56,052 bases of DNA from Burkholderiaceae bacterium (lineage in GTDB: Bacteria > Pseudomonadota > Gammaproteobacteria > Burkholderiales > Burkholderiaceae_E): assembly GCA_024637395.1 (NCBI GenBank), contig JAGXFG010000118.1, forward strand, positions 1 to 56,052, read 5' to 3'. Position 1 is the first letter of the stretch. Each line of letters starts with the position of its first letter. A program made the translations under genes and the position numbers. The notes beneath the pieces are model-generated. The model had not been told where the DNA came from and searched no databases. It saw only the letters and a list, made by a program, of their open reading frames with translations. Positions 42,470 through 51,529 of the stretch are shown piece by piece.

Positions 42470-43186
42470 ATGAGTGCCAGCCCACCGCCAGCCACCCGCC
42501 GGCGCATCTATCTGATGCGCCACGGCAGCGTCACGTATTTCGACGCCAACGGCCAGCCCCGGGAACCGGACGGCGCGCCGCTCAACGAAACCGGCCGGCG
42601 CGAAGCCATGGCAGCCGGAGAACTGTTCGCCCGGGCCGGGGTGCACTTCGACCGCGTCATCGTGAGCGGCCTGGTGCGCACCGTCGAGACCGCCGAACTG
42701 GTGCTCGGGGAAATGGGCGCCGAGCGCCGCCTGGAGGTCTGGCCGGAGCTGGTCGAGATCAAGGGTGGCCAGCTCTCGAAGCTGCGCGACGACGAATTGC
42801 GCGATGCGTTCCTGGGCTCGCTCGAGGGCTGTCCAGATCCGGCGACGCGCTTCCTGGGCGGCGAATCGATGGGAGAACTGCTGGACCGGGTGATCCCCGC
42901 GATCGAACGGCTGCGCGCCAGCACTGACTGGGAAACCGTGCTGCTCGTCTTGCACGGCGGCGTCAATCGGGCGATCCTCTCTCATGCCCTGACCGGCGAG
43001 CATCGCCTGCTCGGGGGACTGCAACAGTCACCGGCGTGCGTCAGCGCGCTCGACGTCGGGGCCAATCCCCGCGACTGGGTGGTGCGCTATGTAAACCTGT
43101 TCGCCAGCGACTTGCTCCAGCGCCACGCGCGCCGGACAACGATGGAAGAACTGCTCGATCAGTATCTGGTAGGGAGAAGAAGATGA
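42470..43186 (+). CDS. Histidine phosphatase (phosphoglycerate mutase-like) family protein
   Basis: Branch-1 histidine phosphatase of 238 residues. The catalytic RHG is at 17-19 (YLMRHGS). The second Arg is in SGLVRTVETAE, the acid in ELVEIKGG, and the second His in LVLHGGVNRA. All catalytic residues are present, so an active phosphatase is expected. It begins nine bases after the dehydrogenase and its stop overlaps the kinase gene (ATGA). The substrate is unknown. The coupling to an APH-fold kinase suggests a phosphorylated small molecule rather than glycolytic phosphoglycerate. Confidence 0.85.
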   Translation: MSASPPPATRRRIYLMRHGSVTYFDANGQPREPDGAPLNETGRREAMAAGELFARAGVHFDRVIVSGLVRTVETAELVLGEMGAERRLEVWPELVEIKGGQLSKLRDDELRDAFLGSLEGCPDPATRFLGGESMGELLDRVIPAIERLRASTDWETVLLVLHGGVNRAILSHALTGEHRLLGGLQQSPACVSALDVGANPRDWVVRYVNLFASDLLQRHARRTTMEELLDQYLVGRRR

Positions 43187-44280
43187 GCCAGGGAAAGCCT
43201 GACGGCCCCAAGCAACAACCCAGCGCGGCAGCAGCTTTCGTGGGAACGATGCCGGTTTCCGATCGCCATCGGTTCGACGTCGCGGCGCTCGAGGCCTGGT
43301 TGCACGAGCATTTGCCCGGATTCAAGGGTCCGCTCAAAGTCGAGCAATTCCGCGGCGGCCAATCCAACCCGACCTACAAGCTGACGGCCCCGGAGCGCAG
43401 CTACGTGATGCGCACCAAGCCGGCTCCGGCCAGCCTGCTGCTGCCATCGGCGCACGCGGTCGAACGCGAATTCGCGGTCATGAAGGCATTGGCCGGCACC
43501 GGCGTGCCGGTTCCCGAGGTCTACTGCCTGTGCGAGGACGAGGCCGTGATCGGCCGCGCCTTCTTCCTGATGGAGCTGGTCGTCGGCCGGGTGCTCTGGG
43601 AGCAGTCGCTGCCCGGCATGACCAGGGCCGAGCGCCACGCCGTCTATGACGAAATGAACCGGGTGATTGCAGCCCTCCATTCCGTCGACCCGGCCGCCGT
43701 CGGCCTGGCCGAGTTCGGCAAGCCCGGCAACTACTTTGCGCGCCAGATTGCCCGCTGGAGCCGCCAATATCGCGCCTCCGAGACCGAGACCATCGAAGCG
43801 ATGGATGCCTTGATCGAATGGCTGCCGCAGCACATCCCGCCCGGCGAAGAGACGGCGATCGTTCACGGTGATTACCGGCTCGACAACCTGATTTTCGCTC
43901 CCGACGAGCCCCGCATTCTGGCGATTCTCGACTGGGAGCTCTCAACCCTCGGGCATCCGCTGGCAGACTTCTCGTACCACTGCATGGGCTACCACATCGC
44001 TCCCGGGGAATTCCGCGGCATCGGCGGGCTCGACCTGGCCGAACTGGGCATCCCCAGCGAGGAGGAGTACGTCGCGCGCTACTGCGAGCGCACTGGTCGC
44101 ACGGGCATCGACAACTGGGACTTCTATCTCGCCTACAACCTGTTCCGGCTCGCCGGCATCCTCCAGGGCATCATGCGCCGGGTGGTCGACGGTACTGCTT
44201 CCAGCCAGCAGGCCCGTGACGCCGGCCGCCGCGCCCGCCCGCTGGCGGAAATGGGCTGGGCCATCGCCCAGCGGGTCTGA
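43183..44280 (+). CDS. APH-fold phosphotransferase (ACAD10/11-N-like kinase)
   Basis: Aminoglycoside-phosphotransferase-fold small-molecule kinase of 365 residues. It shows the ACAD10/11-type signatures: FRGGQSNPTYKL (about 58-69, nucleotide loop), YVMRTKPAP with the ATP-binding Lys, catalytic HGDYRLDN with Asp230, and metal-binding LDWE with Asp250. Relatives phosphorylate the 4-hydroxyl of acyl-CoAs (LvaA in levulinate catabolism; human ACAD10/11), so antibiotic resistance is unlikely. The gene overlaps the phosphatase by four bases and follows a hydroxyacyl-CoA dehydrogenase. Hydroxyacyl-CoA kinase activity is an inference. Confidence 0.85.
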   Translation: MSQGKPDGPKQQPSAAAAFVGTMPVSDRHRFDVAALEAWLHEHLPGFKGPLKVEQFRGGQSNPTYKLTAPERSYVMRTKPAPASLLLPSAHAVEREFAVMKALAGTGVPVPEVYCLCEDEAVIGRAFFLMELVVGRVLWEQSLPGMTRAERHAVYDEMNRVIAALHSVDPAAVGLAEFGKPGNYFARQIARWSRQYRASETETIEAMDALIEWLPQHIPPGEETAIVHGDYRLDNLIFAPDEPRILAILDWELSTLGHPLADFSYHCMGYHIAPGEFRGIGGLDLAELGIPSEEEYVARYCERTGRTGIDNWDFYLAYNLFRLAGILQGIMRRVVDGTASSQQARDAGRRARPLAEMGWAIAQRV

Positions 44281-44297
44281 AAATCAAGGACTACGCA

Positions 44298-44993
44298 ATG
44301 ATCGACCTCTACACCTGGCCGACCCCCAACGGGCACAAGATCCACATCATGCTCGAGGAATGTGCCCTGCCCTACGCGATCCACGCGGTCGACATCGGGG
44401 CCGGCGAGCAGTTTGACCCCGAGTTCCTGGCGATCAGTCCGAACAACAAGATTCCCGCGATCGTCGACTCCGACGGACCGGGCGGCAAGCCGTTCACGCT
44501 GTTCGAATCGGGCGCCATCCTGCTCTACCTGGCGGGCAAGACCGGGCGGTTCCTGCCGCGTTCGGAGCGGGGCAAGTATCGGACCCTGGAGTGGTTGATG
44601 TTCCAGATGGGCGGATTCGGCCCGATGCTCGGACAGGCCCACCACTTCCGGATCTATGCCCCCGAACGCATCGAGTACGCCTATCAGCGCTACACCCGCG
44701 AAGCCGCGCGTCTCTATGGTGTCCTCGACCGGCGGTTGGCGGAAACCGGCGCATACATCGCCGGCGGGCAGTACACGATTGCCGACATGGCGCTGTGGCC
44801 CTGGGCGCGCTCGCATGCCAACCAGGGGATCGACTTCGCCGACTACCCGCAGGTCGGGCGCTGGTTCGAGAAAATCGGCGCGCGGCCCGCAGTCAAGCGG
44901 GCGGTCAAGGTGCTCGCCGAGCGGCGGCGGCCGTTGGTCGACGAACAGGCGAAAGCCAACCTGTTCGGCGGCGAGCAATACCTCCGGCGTTAA
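44298..44993 (+). CDS. Glutathione S-transferase, Nu-class / YfcG-like disulfide reductase
   Basis: 231-residue GST-fold protein. The N-terminal MIDLYTWPTPNGHKIHIMLEE and SPNNKIPAIVD match the YfcG/YghU group. In that group a Thr and Asn near the start hold glutathione disulfide, giving disulfide-bond reductase activity. The C-terminal helical domain has YIAGGQYTIADMALWPW. AAGGA precedes the ATG by nine bases. It is 17 bases after the kinase gene and is probably the last gene of the same transcript. It is a different subfamily from the GST at 40096-40746. Confidence 0.88.
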   Translation: MIDLYTWPTPNGHKIHIMLEECALPYAIHAVDIGAGEQFDPEFLAISPNNKIPAIVDSDGPGGKPFTLFESGAILLYLAGKTGRFLPRSERGKYRTLEWLMFQMGGFGPMLGQAHHFRIYAPERIEYAYQRYTREAARLYGVLDRRLAETGAYIAGGQYTIADMALWPWARSHANQGIDFADYPQVGRWFEKIGARPAVKRAVKVLAERRRPLVDEQAKANLFGGEQYLRR

Positions 44994-45014
44994 CCGGTCG
45001 GGAAGCGGCCAGGC

Positions 45015-45470
45015 TTACTGCAGCGGACTCTTGACCACCTTGGGAAGCGGAAACGAAAACACCTCGATCCCTTCTTCCTCGAGTTCGCTGCGGTCGGCAG
45101 CCGAGGCGACGCCACGAATTCCGCGGCTGGGCGACTCGTGATAGTGAATGCGGCGCGCTTCCTCCGCGAACCCCTCGCCAACGTCTTCGGTGTGCTCGAC
45201 GATGTGGCGCGCGACTCGCAGCCAGGCGGCCTGGGCGTCATGGGGATTGGCAACCGGTTCACCAGCGGGATGGCTGGCGGGAGCCGACGCTTCCGGGGAA
45301 TCCTTGGACAGGTTCAGGTGCGGCGCCGCCGGCAGCTTGCGAATGGTTTCGCTGCCGCAGATCGGGCACACCAGCAGCCCGGAGGCCAACTGGGTGTCAT
45401 ACTCATCGGCTGAGGCGAACCATCCTTCAAAGCGATGATCGTCCCCGCAACAGAGATTGAATACCTTCAT
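45015..45470 (-). CDS. DUF1178 family protein
   Basis: Short proteobacterial family of unknown function, 151 residues. The N-terminus MKVFNLCCGDDHRFEGWF and a CPICGSETIRKLPAAPH segment (about 35-51) give four Cys plus His and suggest a small zinc-ribbon-like domain. A Ser/Pro/Ala-rich linker (about 55-80) follows, then a conserved helical C-terminal part with VGEGFAEEARRIHYHE. AGGA lies six bases upstream of the ATG. It is divergent from selU and convergent with the GST gene. I cannot assign a function. Confidence 0.85.
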   Translation of the reverse strand: MKVFNLCCGDDHRFEGWFASADEYDTQLASGLLVCPICGSETIRKLPAAPHLNLSKDSPEASAPASHPAGEPVANPHDAQAAWLRVARHIVEHTEDVGEGFAEEARRIHYHESPSRGIRGVASAADRSELEEEGIEVFSFPLPKVVKSPLQ

Positions 45471-45628
45471 ACTTGTCCTGCACTCCAGCCCATGGTCAAC
45501 AACTACCCTCCCATTGTACGAGCAATCATTGACAAGACCACGATGAACTGCGGGGTTAGCGGGTATCGGGAGGCGGGAGCCGCTGTGCTCGCAGCCGCTG
45601 ATCGCAGCTACCGCGGGGCACCAGCGCG

Positions 45629-46741
45629 ATGAGCGCCCGGGAACCCCTGGTCGTCTCGATCGACGAGGCGCTCGAACGGCTGGGCAGTTTTGCCGCGGTG
45701 ATCGACGCCCGCAGTCCCGGCGAATATGCCGAGGATCATTTGCCGGGAGCCATCAACCTGCCAGTCCTCGACGATGCCCAGCGCGCCCAGGTCGGCACGA
45801 TCGACCGGCAGATTTCGGCCTTCGAGGCCCGCCGGATCGGCGCCGCAATGGTGTGCAGCAACATCGCGGGGATTCTGAGCGGTCTGCTGGCCGACAAGCC
45901 GCGGGAGTTCAACCCCCTGGTGTACTGCTGGCGCGGCGGGAACCGCTCCGGCGCACTGGCCACCGTCCTGGCCCGCACCGGCTGGCGGACCACCGTGCTC
46001 GAGGGCGGCTACCGCGCCTACCGGCGCCGGGTGCTGCAGGATCTGGCCACGCTGCCGGAGCAGTTCAATTACATCGTCGTGGCCGGGCGAACCGGTAGCG
46101 GCAAGAGCCAGATCCTGCGAGATGCGGGGCAGCTCGGCGCCCAGGTTCTTGACCTCGAGGAACTGGCCGAGCACCGCGGCTCGGTCCTCGGGCCGATTCC
46201 CGGCTGCCCGCAACCGAGCCAGAAAGCGTTCGAGAGCCGGATCTGGTCGGCCCTGCGGGCGATGGACCAGCGCCGGCCGGTGCTGGTGGAATCCGAGAGT
46301 CGCAAGGTTGGCCAATGCCATCTTCCGGATGCGCTCATGGCCCGGATGAGGGCGGCACCGTGTCGGGTGATCAGCGTTCCTCTTGAACTGCGGGTGGCGC
46401 TGCTGCGGCGTGAATACGCCCACTTCGTGGCCGACCCCGCTGCCCTGTGCGAACGTCTGGGACGCCTCAGCGACCTGCACTCAGGACCGGTGATGGCCCA
46501 CTGGCTGGAACTGGCGCAGAGCGGCGACTGGGACCGCCTGGTCGAATTGCTGCTGACCGAACACTATGACCCCGCCTACGACCGCTCGATGAAGCGCAAC
46601 TTCAGCACCCTGGCGACAGCACTCACCATCGAAGTGCCGCTGCCCGCCGCGGTTGCGGATCGACCGGGGGCGCTCGACGCGGCTCTGGCAAGCGCCGCCA
46701 GAGATCTGCTCGCCAGCATCACCGATCCGGCGGCGCCCTGA
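45629..46741 (+). CDS. selU: tRNA 2-selenouridine synthase
   Basis: Also called MnmH. It converts 2-thiouridine at the wobble position of some tRNAs to 2-selenouridine via a geranylated intermediate, using selenophosphate. It has 370 residues. The rhodanese domain (about 1-135) has active Cys100 in YCWRGGNRSG, and the P-loop GRTGSGKS is at 153-160. The remaining C-terminal half includes ESESRKVGQCHLP and SVPLELRVALLRREY. The dependence on selenophosphate implies a selD elsewhere; none is seen here. The 158-base upstream gap has a perfect TTGACA (45529-45534) but no matching -10. Confidence 0.94.
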   Translation: MSAREPLVVSIDEALERLGSFAAVIDARSPGEYAEDHLPGAINLPVLDDAQRAQVGTIDRQISAFEARRIGAAMVCSNIAGILSGLLADKPREFNPLVYCWRGGNRSGALATVLARTGWRTTVLEGGYRAYRRRVLQDLATLPEQFNYIVVAGRTGSGKSQILRDAGQLGAQVLDLEELAEHRGSVLGPIPGCPQPSQKAFESRIWSALRAMDQRRPVLVESESRKVGQCHLPDALMARMRAAPCRVISVPLELRVALLRREYAHFVADPAALCERLGRLSDLHSGPVMAHWLELAQSGDWDRLVELLLTEHYDPAYDRSMKRNFSTLATALTIEVPLPAAVADRPGALDAALASAARDLLASITDPAAP

Positions 46742-46782
46742 GGCGCCTCGCCGGGATGATCGGCGCAGCGCGCCGGAGGCCG

Positions 46783-48696
46783 CTACTGCTGGAGGCCGGA
46801 ATCGCCCTCTGATACTTTGGTGATGGTGACCTTGGAAGCCGCTTTCAGCGCTGCAAGGTAGTCCAGCAACGCCTGTCGTCCCCACAGCTGGTTGGCCTGC
46901 TGGCGGTACTGCGGGCGGCGCCGCGCGAGTTCGTCTTCGCTTGGCAGGGAAACCTTATCGATGCGCGCGACCACGTAACCAGCCGCGCCGGCGTCGATGC
47001 CGGCATATGCCGGCAGCGGTTTGGCGGGGACCAGCATGATCTGTTCAATCGCCTCGGGAGAGAAATCCCCCGGAGCTACCCGTGACACCGTCTTCGCGGC
47101 CCCAAAACCATCCGCAGCTGCCGGAGCGCCACGCAACTCGGCCAGCTTCTTCTGCCCGGCGGCGATAGCCATGCGACTGGCCTCACGCTCCACGTAGGCG
47201 GTGCGGATGCGGTCCCGGACGGCTTCGAACTTCGGGGTATTGGCCGGCCGATATTCGGCAATCCGTGCCGACACCAGTGTCCCGTTGCCAACGTCGATGG
47301 CCTCGGTATTGCGCCGGGTGCGCACCGAATCGATGGCAAACAGCGAGTCGATCACATTCTGGTTGCGCAGCGGTGAATCCTCTGCCAGCTTGTCCGATCC
47401 GGTTCGGGTCAGCCCGTCAAAACGCTTGATCTCGAGCTTGAAACGCTCGGCCGCCGGCTTCAGGCTGTCGGCCTGCTCATAGACCGTATTGGTGAAGCCC
47501 TCCGCCAGTTCGGCAAATTTCGCGCTGGCCTGCTGATTGCGGATCTCGGACTCGATCTGGGCGCGCACCTGCTCGAACGGCGGGACCGATCCACCCTTGA
47601 TCCCGGTCAGCTTGATCAGGTGGACACCGAATTCGGTTTCGACCGGAGCGCTGATTTCCCCTTCCTTCAACGCGAATGCGGCGTCCGCGAACTTCCTGGT
47701 CATCGTATCGCGGGTGAAGTAGCCGAGGTCGCCGCCCTGGGTTGCCGAGCCCGGATCCTGCGAGTTGGCCTTCGCCAGCGCCGCAAAATCCGCGCCTGCG
47801 CGCAGCTTGGCAAGCAGTTCATTGGCATTGGCCAGCGCCGCATCCCGGGTCATGTCCGGCCCGACCTGGATCAGGATGTGACTGGCCTGGCGTTCTTCCT
47901 TGGTGCCAAACCGGGCGCGGTTCTGCTCGTAGTACGCCAGAACCTCTTCGGGCTTGAGCACGATCTGCGCCGCCACCGCGGCGCGGCTGAGCACCAGGTA
48001 GTTGATGTCAGCGACTTCCGGCTCCAGGAATGAGTTCGCGTTGGTCTCGTAGTACTTGCGCAAATGGTCCTCTTGCGGCTTCACCTCGGCAGTGAAGTCC
48101 TGCGCCCGAAAGACCAGTTCCCGCACCTCGCGGCGCTGCTCATTGTCGACGATCAGACGTTCGAGCACCGCGCGGGGGATGAATTCGGTCTGGGAGATAG
48201 CTTGTGGCAGCACCTGCAAGGCGAGGTCGCGGCGCATTTCCGACTCGAATCCCAGCTCGCTCTTGCCTTGGGCGGAAAGCATTGCCCGGTAGCGCTCGGC
48301 GTCGAAGGTGCCGTCTTCGCGGCGCAGACCGGGAATCCCGGCGATGGCGCTGCGCAACTGGGTATCGGGAATGGCGATATGATCGGCGGCAGCCTTGCGC
48401 GCCAGCACCCGCTGAACCACCAGGCTGTCGACGATCTCGGCGCGCGCCTCGGGCGTTTCGAACAACCGCGGATCGAACTTCTCGCCCAGCACCTGGCGCA
48501 TGTTTTCGATCTGCCGGCGCTGCGCCAGCTCGTACTCCTGGCGCGTGACGGGCTCACCGTCGACCCGGGCAACCAGGCCCTCGTCGGAAAACAGCCGGTC
48601 GTAGCCGGAAATTCCGAAGAAAGCGAAAGCGGGGAAGATCAGCAACAACAGGAAACCCAGCAGGATCCGCTGATGTTTGCGAATCGATTCGAACAT
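46783..48696 (-). CDS. ppiD: Periplasmic peptidyl-prolyl isomerase PpiD (SurA-N plus parvulin domain)
   Basis: Membrane-anchored periplasmic chaperone acting near the Sec translocon. It has 637 residues: one N-terminal membrane helix (about 11-30), a SurA-N-like chaperone region (about 35-250), and a parvulin domain (about 265-365, [10 protein letters not shown] and [10 protein letters not shown], ending FGVHLIKL). A degenerate second PPIase-like region and C-terminal tail follow. GGAGAG lies about nine bases before the ATG. The open frame to 48849 crosses a terminator and is not coding. It is convergent with selU. Confidence 0.93.
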   Translation of the reverse strand: MFESIRKHQRILLGFLLLLIFPAFAFFGISGYDRLFSDEGLVARVDGEPVTRQEYELAQRRQIENMRQVLGEKFDPRLFETPEARAEIVDSLVVQRVLARKAAADHIAIPDTQLRSAIAGIPGLRREDGTFDAERYRAMLSAQGKSELGFESEMRRDLALQVLPQAISQTEFIPRAVLERLIVDNEQRREVRELVFRAQDFTAEVKPQEDHLRKYYETNANSFLEPEVADINYLVLSRAAVAAQIVLKPEEVLAYYEQNRARFGTKEERQASHILIQVGPDMTRDAALANANELLAKLRAGADFAALAKANSQDPGSATQGGDLGYFTRDTMTRKFADAAFALKEGEISAPVETEFGVHLIKLTGIKGGSVPPFEQVRAQIESEIRNQQASAKFAELAEGFTNTVYEQADSLKPAAERFKLEIKRFDGLTRTGSDKLAEDSPLRNQNVIDSLFAIDSVRTRRNTEAIDVGNGTLVSARIAEYRPANTPKFEAVRDRIRTAYVEREASRMAIAAGQKKLAELRGAPAAADGFGAAKTVSRVAPGDFSPEAIEQIMLVPAKPLPAYAGIDAGAAGYVVARIDKVSLPSEDELARRRPQYRQQANQLWGRQALLDYLAALKAASKVTITKVSEGDSGLQQ

Positions 48697-48757
48697 TGTG
48701 CTGCTCTCCTTTCCGCTCCGACGCCTGGAACCCCCGTTTAAGGCAGCACCGCGCCCG

Positions 48758-48810
48758 AAAAAAAAGGGGGAACTCGCGTTCGCCCTTGACATGTCGCGGA
48801 GGGAACCCCC
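48758..48810 (-). terminator. Terminator after the propionyl-CoA operon
   Basis: On the minus strand GGGGG (48806-48810) pairs with CCCCC (48766-48770). An inner CGCG/CGCG pair forms a stem with an internal loop, and eight T residues follow at once (48758-48765). It lies about 100 bases past the stop of the VOC gene and about 60 bases before ppiD. The stem is imperfect but the T8 run is strong. The rest of this 216-base gap shows no clear promoter. Confidence 0.6.
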
Positions 48811-48912
48811 GTCGCGAGGAAGTTTACAGCATCGCGCAGGTGCCCGCAAACCAACGCCCCACGTCGGCCGAGGCGGGAAAAGCGGCCTCCTGCCGGGTGC
48901 CCGCGCGAGCGT

Positions 48913-49425
48913 TCAACCCAGCGCCGCGACGACTTCCGGCGGAGCCTGCACCAGCTCGATCAGGACCCCCTCGCCGCTCACCGGAAACTCGTCGTTGCCG
49001 CGCGGATGGATGAAGCAGATGTCGTGGCCGGATGCGCCTGCCCGGATTCCGCCGGGCGCGAAGCGCACGCCGTTGGCGCTCATCCACGCCACCGCCGATC
49101 GCAGGTCGTCGACCCACAGCCCGACATGATTGAGCGGCGGCAGGTGCACGGCCGGCTTGCGCTCGGCGTCGAGGGGCTGCATCAAATCGACTTCGATCTC
49201 GTGCGGCCCGTTGCCCAGTGCACAGATGTCCTCGTCGACGTTCTCGCGTTCGGAAACGAAACTGCTCTTGATCTTCAACCCCAGGACGTCGACCCAGAGC
49301 GTGCGCAAGCGCCGCTTGTCGAGGCCGCCGAGGGCGATTTGCTGAATGCCGAGGATCCTGAATCCCCGCTCGCCCGGGGTGGCGCCGGACGAGCTTCCGG
49401 CAGCGCTGGTGGCAGGCTTGTTCAT
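48913..49425 (-). CDS. VOC-family protein, probable methylmalonyl-CoA epimerase
   Basis: Vicinal-oxygen-chelate protein of 170 residues in two beta-alpha-beta-beta-beta halves. Its place, 11 bases after the carboxylase alpha subunit and in the same operon as methylmalonyl-CoA mutase, points to (S)- to (R)-methylmalonyl-CoA epimerase. His100 ([10 protein letters not shown]) and Glu157 (LIELVQAP) match metal ligands. The usual first His (HIxIA) is Gln29 here (LGIQQIAL), so the metal site is altered. The N-terminal 20 residues are Ser/Ala/Gly-rich. A different VOC reaction remains possible. Confidence 0.75.
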   Translation of the reverse strand: MNKPATSAAGSSSGATPGERGFRILGIQQIALGGLDKRRLRTLWVDVLGLKIKSSFVSERENVDEDICALGNGPHEIEVDLMQPLDAERKPAVHLPPLNHVGLWVDDLRSAVAWMSANGVRFAPGGIRAGASGHDICFIHPRGNDEFPVSGEGVLIELVQAPPEVVAALG

Positions 49426-49436
49426 CGCATCAATCC

Positions 49437-51509
49437 TCAGACGAAGCGCAGGATGGGCTGATCGACACTGAGGCTCTCCCCGCCCTTCGCGAGCACTTCG
49501 GCGACTGTGCCATCCTGGGTTGCGGTGAGGATGTTTTCCATCTTCATCGCCTCGATGACCGCCAGCCGGTCACCGGCCTGAACCGTCTGCCCGGCCTCGA
49601 CCGCGACCTCGGCCAGCAGACCTGGCATCGGCGAGAGCAGCAACTTGCTGGTGTCGGCCGGGGCCTTGAACTGCATCAGGCGATGCAATTCGGCGGCCCG
49701 CTCGGAGAGCACCATCGCGTCGATCTGGGTGCCGTTGTGCATCACGCGGCAGATCAGGGCACTCTTGGCCGTGCCGCGCTCGGCCTGGGCAACGAAGGGT
49801 TGTCCGTTGCAGATTCCGGTCATGCGAATGTCGTTCAGCTGCGAGCGGCATTCAATCCGATAGACCCGTTCGTGGACGGTCACCGTCGCCCGCCCCTCGG
49901 AACCCACGAAATCGTCGATCCGGACCGGATAGCGGAGATGATCGCCGTCGGCCTGGATCACCATCACCACGTAGGAGCTGTCGAGCTGCACCTCGTGGCC
50001 CGGCAGCTGGCCGCTGATGCCCTTGGCGCGCTCGCGGATCTTGCGCCGGATAAAGGCCGCCAGGGCGACCAGGAACAGCGGGTCGTCGTGCGGCACATCC
50101 TCGGACCTGAAGCCGCTCGGGTAGTGCTCGGGGATGAAACCGGTGTTGAAGTTCCCGGCCACGAAGTCAGGATGTGCCAGCAGTGCCGACTGGAACGGTA
50201 TGTTGCTGCTGATGCCCCGGATCACGAAGGCGTTGAGTGCCTCGCGCAAGCGGGTGATCGCGTCCTTGCGGTCGCGCCCGTGAACGATCAGCTTGGCGAT
50301 CATCGAGTCGTAGTACATCGGGATTTCGCCGCCCTCGTACACCCCGGTGTCGACCCGCACCCCGCCGACCGGCTGGCCATCGGGTCCCGGGGGCGGCATT
50401 GGCAGCGACGCCTCCAGCGTCTGGTCGGGCGGTTCGTAGCGCACCAGGCGCCCCACCGAAGGCAGGAAGTTGCGAAACGGGTCCTCGGCGTTGATCCGGC
50501 ATTCCATGGCCCAGCCATTGCGCGCGACCTGTTCCTGGGTCAGCGGCAGCTTCTCCCCGGCGGCCACCCTGATCATCAGTTCCACCAGGTCGAGACCGGT
50601 GATGCACTCGGTCACCGGATGTTCCACCTGGAGCCTGGTGTTCATCTCGAGGAAGTAAAAGCTCTGGTCCTTGCCGACCACGAATTCGACGGTACCGGCG
50701 CTCTGGTACTGGACCGCCTTCGCCAGCGCCACCGCCTGCTCGCCCATGGCCCGGCGCGTTTCCTCGCTGATGAAGGAACTGGGTGCCTCCTCGATGACCT
50801 TCTGGTGGCGGCGCTGGATCGAGCATTCGCGCTCCCACAGGTAGATACAGTTGCCGTGGGCGTCGCCCAGGACCTGGATCTCGATGTGGCGTGGCTCCTC
50901 GACGAACTTCTCGATGAAGACCCGGTCGTCACCGAAACTGTTGCGCGCCTCGTTGCGGCACGAGCTGAAGCCCTCGAAGGCTTCCTTGTCGTTGGCGGCC
51001 ACCCGCAGGCCCTTGCCGCCGCCACCGGCGCTGGCCTTGATCATCACCGGGTAGCCGATGTCGCGGGCGATTTCGACCGCCCGCTCGGGGGTCTCGATCG
51101 CATCCGGCCAGCCCGGTATGGTGCTGACGTTGGCTTCCTTGGCCAGTTTCTTGGACGCGATCTTGTCGCCCATGGCGCCAATCGAATGATGCTTGGGGCC
51201 GATGAAAACGATCCCTTGCTCCTCGAGCTGGCGCGCGAAATTCTCGTTCTCGGACAGAAAGCCGTAGCCCGGGTGGACGGCCTGCGCGCCGGTTTGCCGG
51301 CAGGCGGCGATGATCTTGTCCATGACCAGATAGGACTCGCGGCTCGGCGCCGGCCCGATGCATACCGCCTCGTCGGCAAGTTCCACGTGGCGGGCGTCGC
51401 GGTCGGCTTCCGAATACACGGCGACGGTGGCGATACCCATGCGTCGGGCACTAAGAATTACGCGGCAGGCGATTTCGCCCCGGTTGGCGATGAGAATCTT
51501 GTCGAACAT
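49437..51509 (-). CDS. pccA: Acetyl/propionyl-CoA carboxylase, biotin-containing alpha subunit
   Basis: ATP-dependent biotin carboxylase fused to a biotin carrier. It charges CO2 onto biotin for transfer by the beta subunit. It has 690 residues: biotin carboxylase domain (about 1-445: [44 protein letters not shown]), a linker beta-barrel domain (about 490-610), and a C-terminal biotinyl domain with EAMKMEN and biotin-Lys at about 656. The start at 51509 follows pccB by 20 bases; the upstream frame runs into pccB. Propionyl-CoA as substrate is inferred from the beta subunit and mutase genes. Confidence 0.92.
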   Translation of the reverse strand: MFDKILIANRGEIACRVILSARRMGIATVAVYSEADRDARHVELADEAVCIGPAPSRESYLVMDKIIAACRQTGAQAVHPGYGFLSENENFARQLEEQGIVFIGPKHHSIGAMGDKIASKKLAKEANVSTIPGWPDAIETPERAVEIARDIGYPVMIKASAGGGGKGLRVAANDKEAFEGFSSCRNEARNSFGDDRVFIEKFVEEPRHIEIQVLGDAHGNCIYLWERECSIQRRHQKVIEEAPSSFISEETRRAMGEQAVALAKAVQYQSAGTVEFVVGKDQSFYFLEMNTRLQVEHPVTECITGLDLVELMIRVAAGEKLPLTQEQVARNGWAMECRINAEDPFRNFLPSVGRLVRYEPPDQTLEASLPMPPPGPDGQPVGGVRVDTGVYEGGEIPMYYDSMIAKLIVHGRDRKDAITRLREALNAFVIRGISSNIPFQSALLAHPDFVAGNFNTGFIPEHYPSGFRSEDVPHDDPLFLVALAAFIRRKIRERAKGISGQLPGHEVQLDSSYVVMVIQADGDHLRYPVRIDDFVGSEGRATVTVHERVYRIECRSQLNDIRMTGICNGQPFVAQAERGTAKSALICRVMHNGTQIDAMVLSERAAELHRLMQFKAPADTSKLLLSPMPGLLAEVAVEAGQTVQAGDRLAVIEAMKMENILTATQDGTVAEVLAKGGESLSVDQPILRFV

Positions 51510-51529
51510 GGTTTGATTTCCCCGAGGCC

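Noticed and set aside
43183-44280. Aminoglycoside resistance kinase
   Set aside because: Catalytic motifs fit the APH fold, but the sequence and neighbours match the acyl-CoA-linked ACAD10/11-N subfamily.
45529-45534. Perfect TTGACA upstream of selU
   Set aside because: No acceptable -10 lies 16-18 bases downstream on the plus strand, so I do not call it a promoter.
45435-45632. Small 65-codon frame upstream of selU
   Set aside because: No ribosome-binding site and no recognisable domain; it spans the likely promoter region of two divergent genes.
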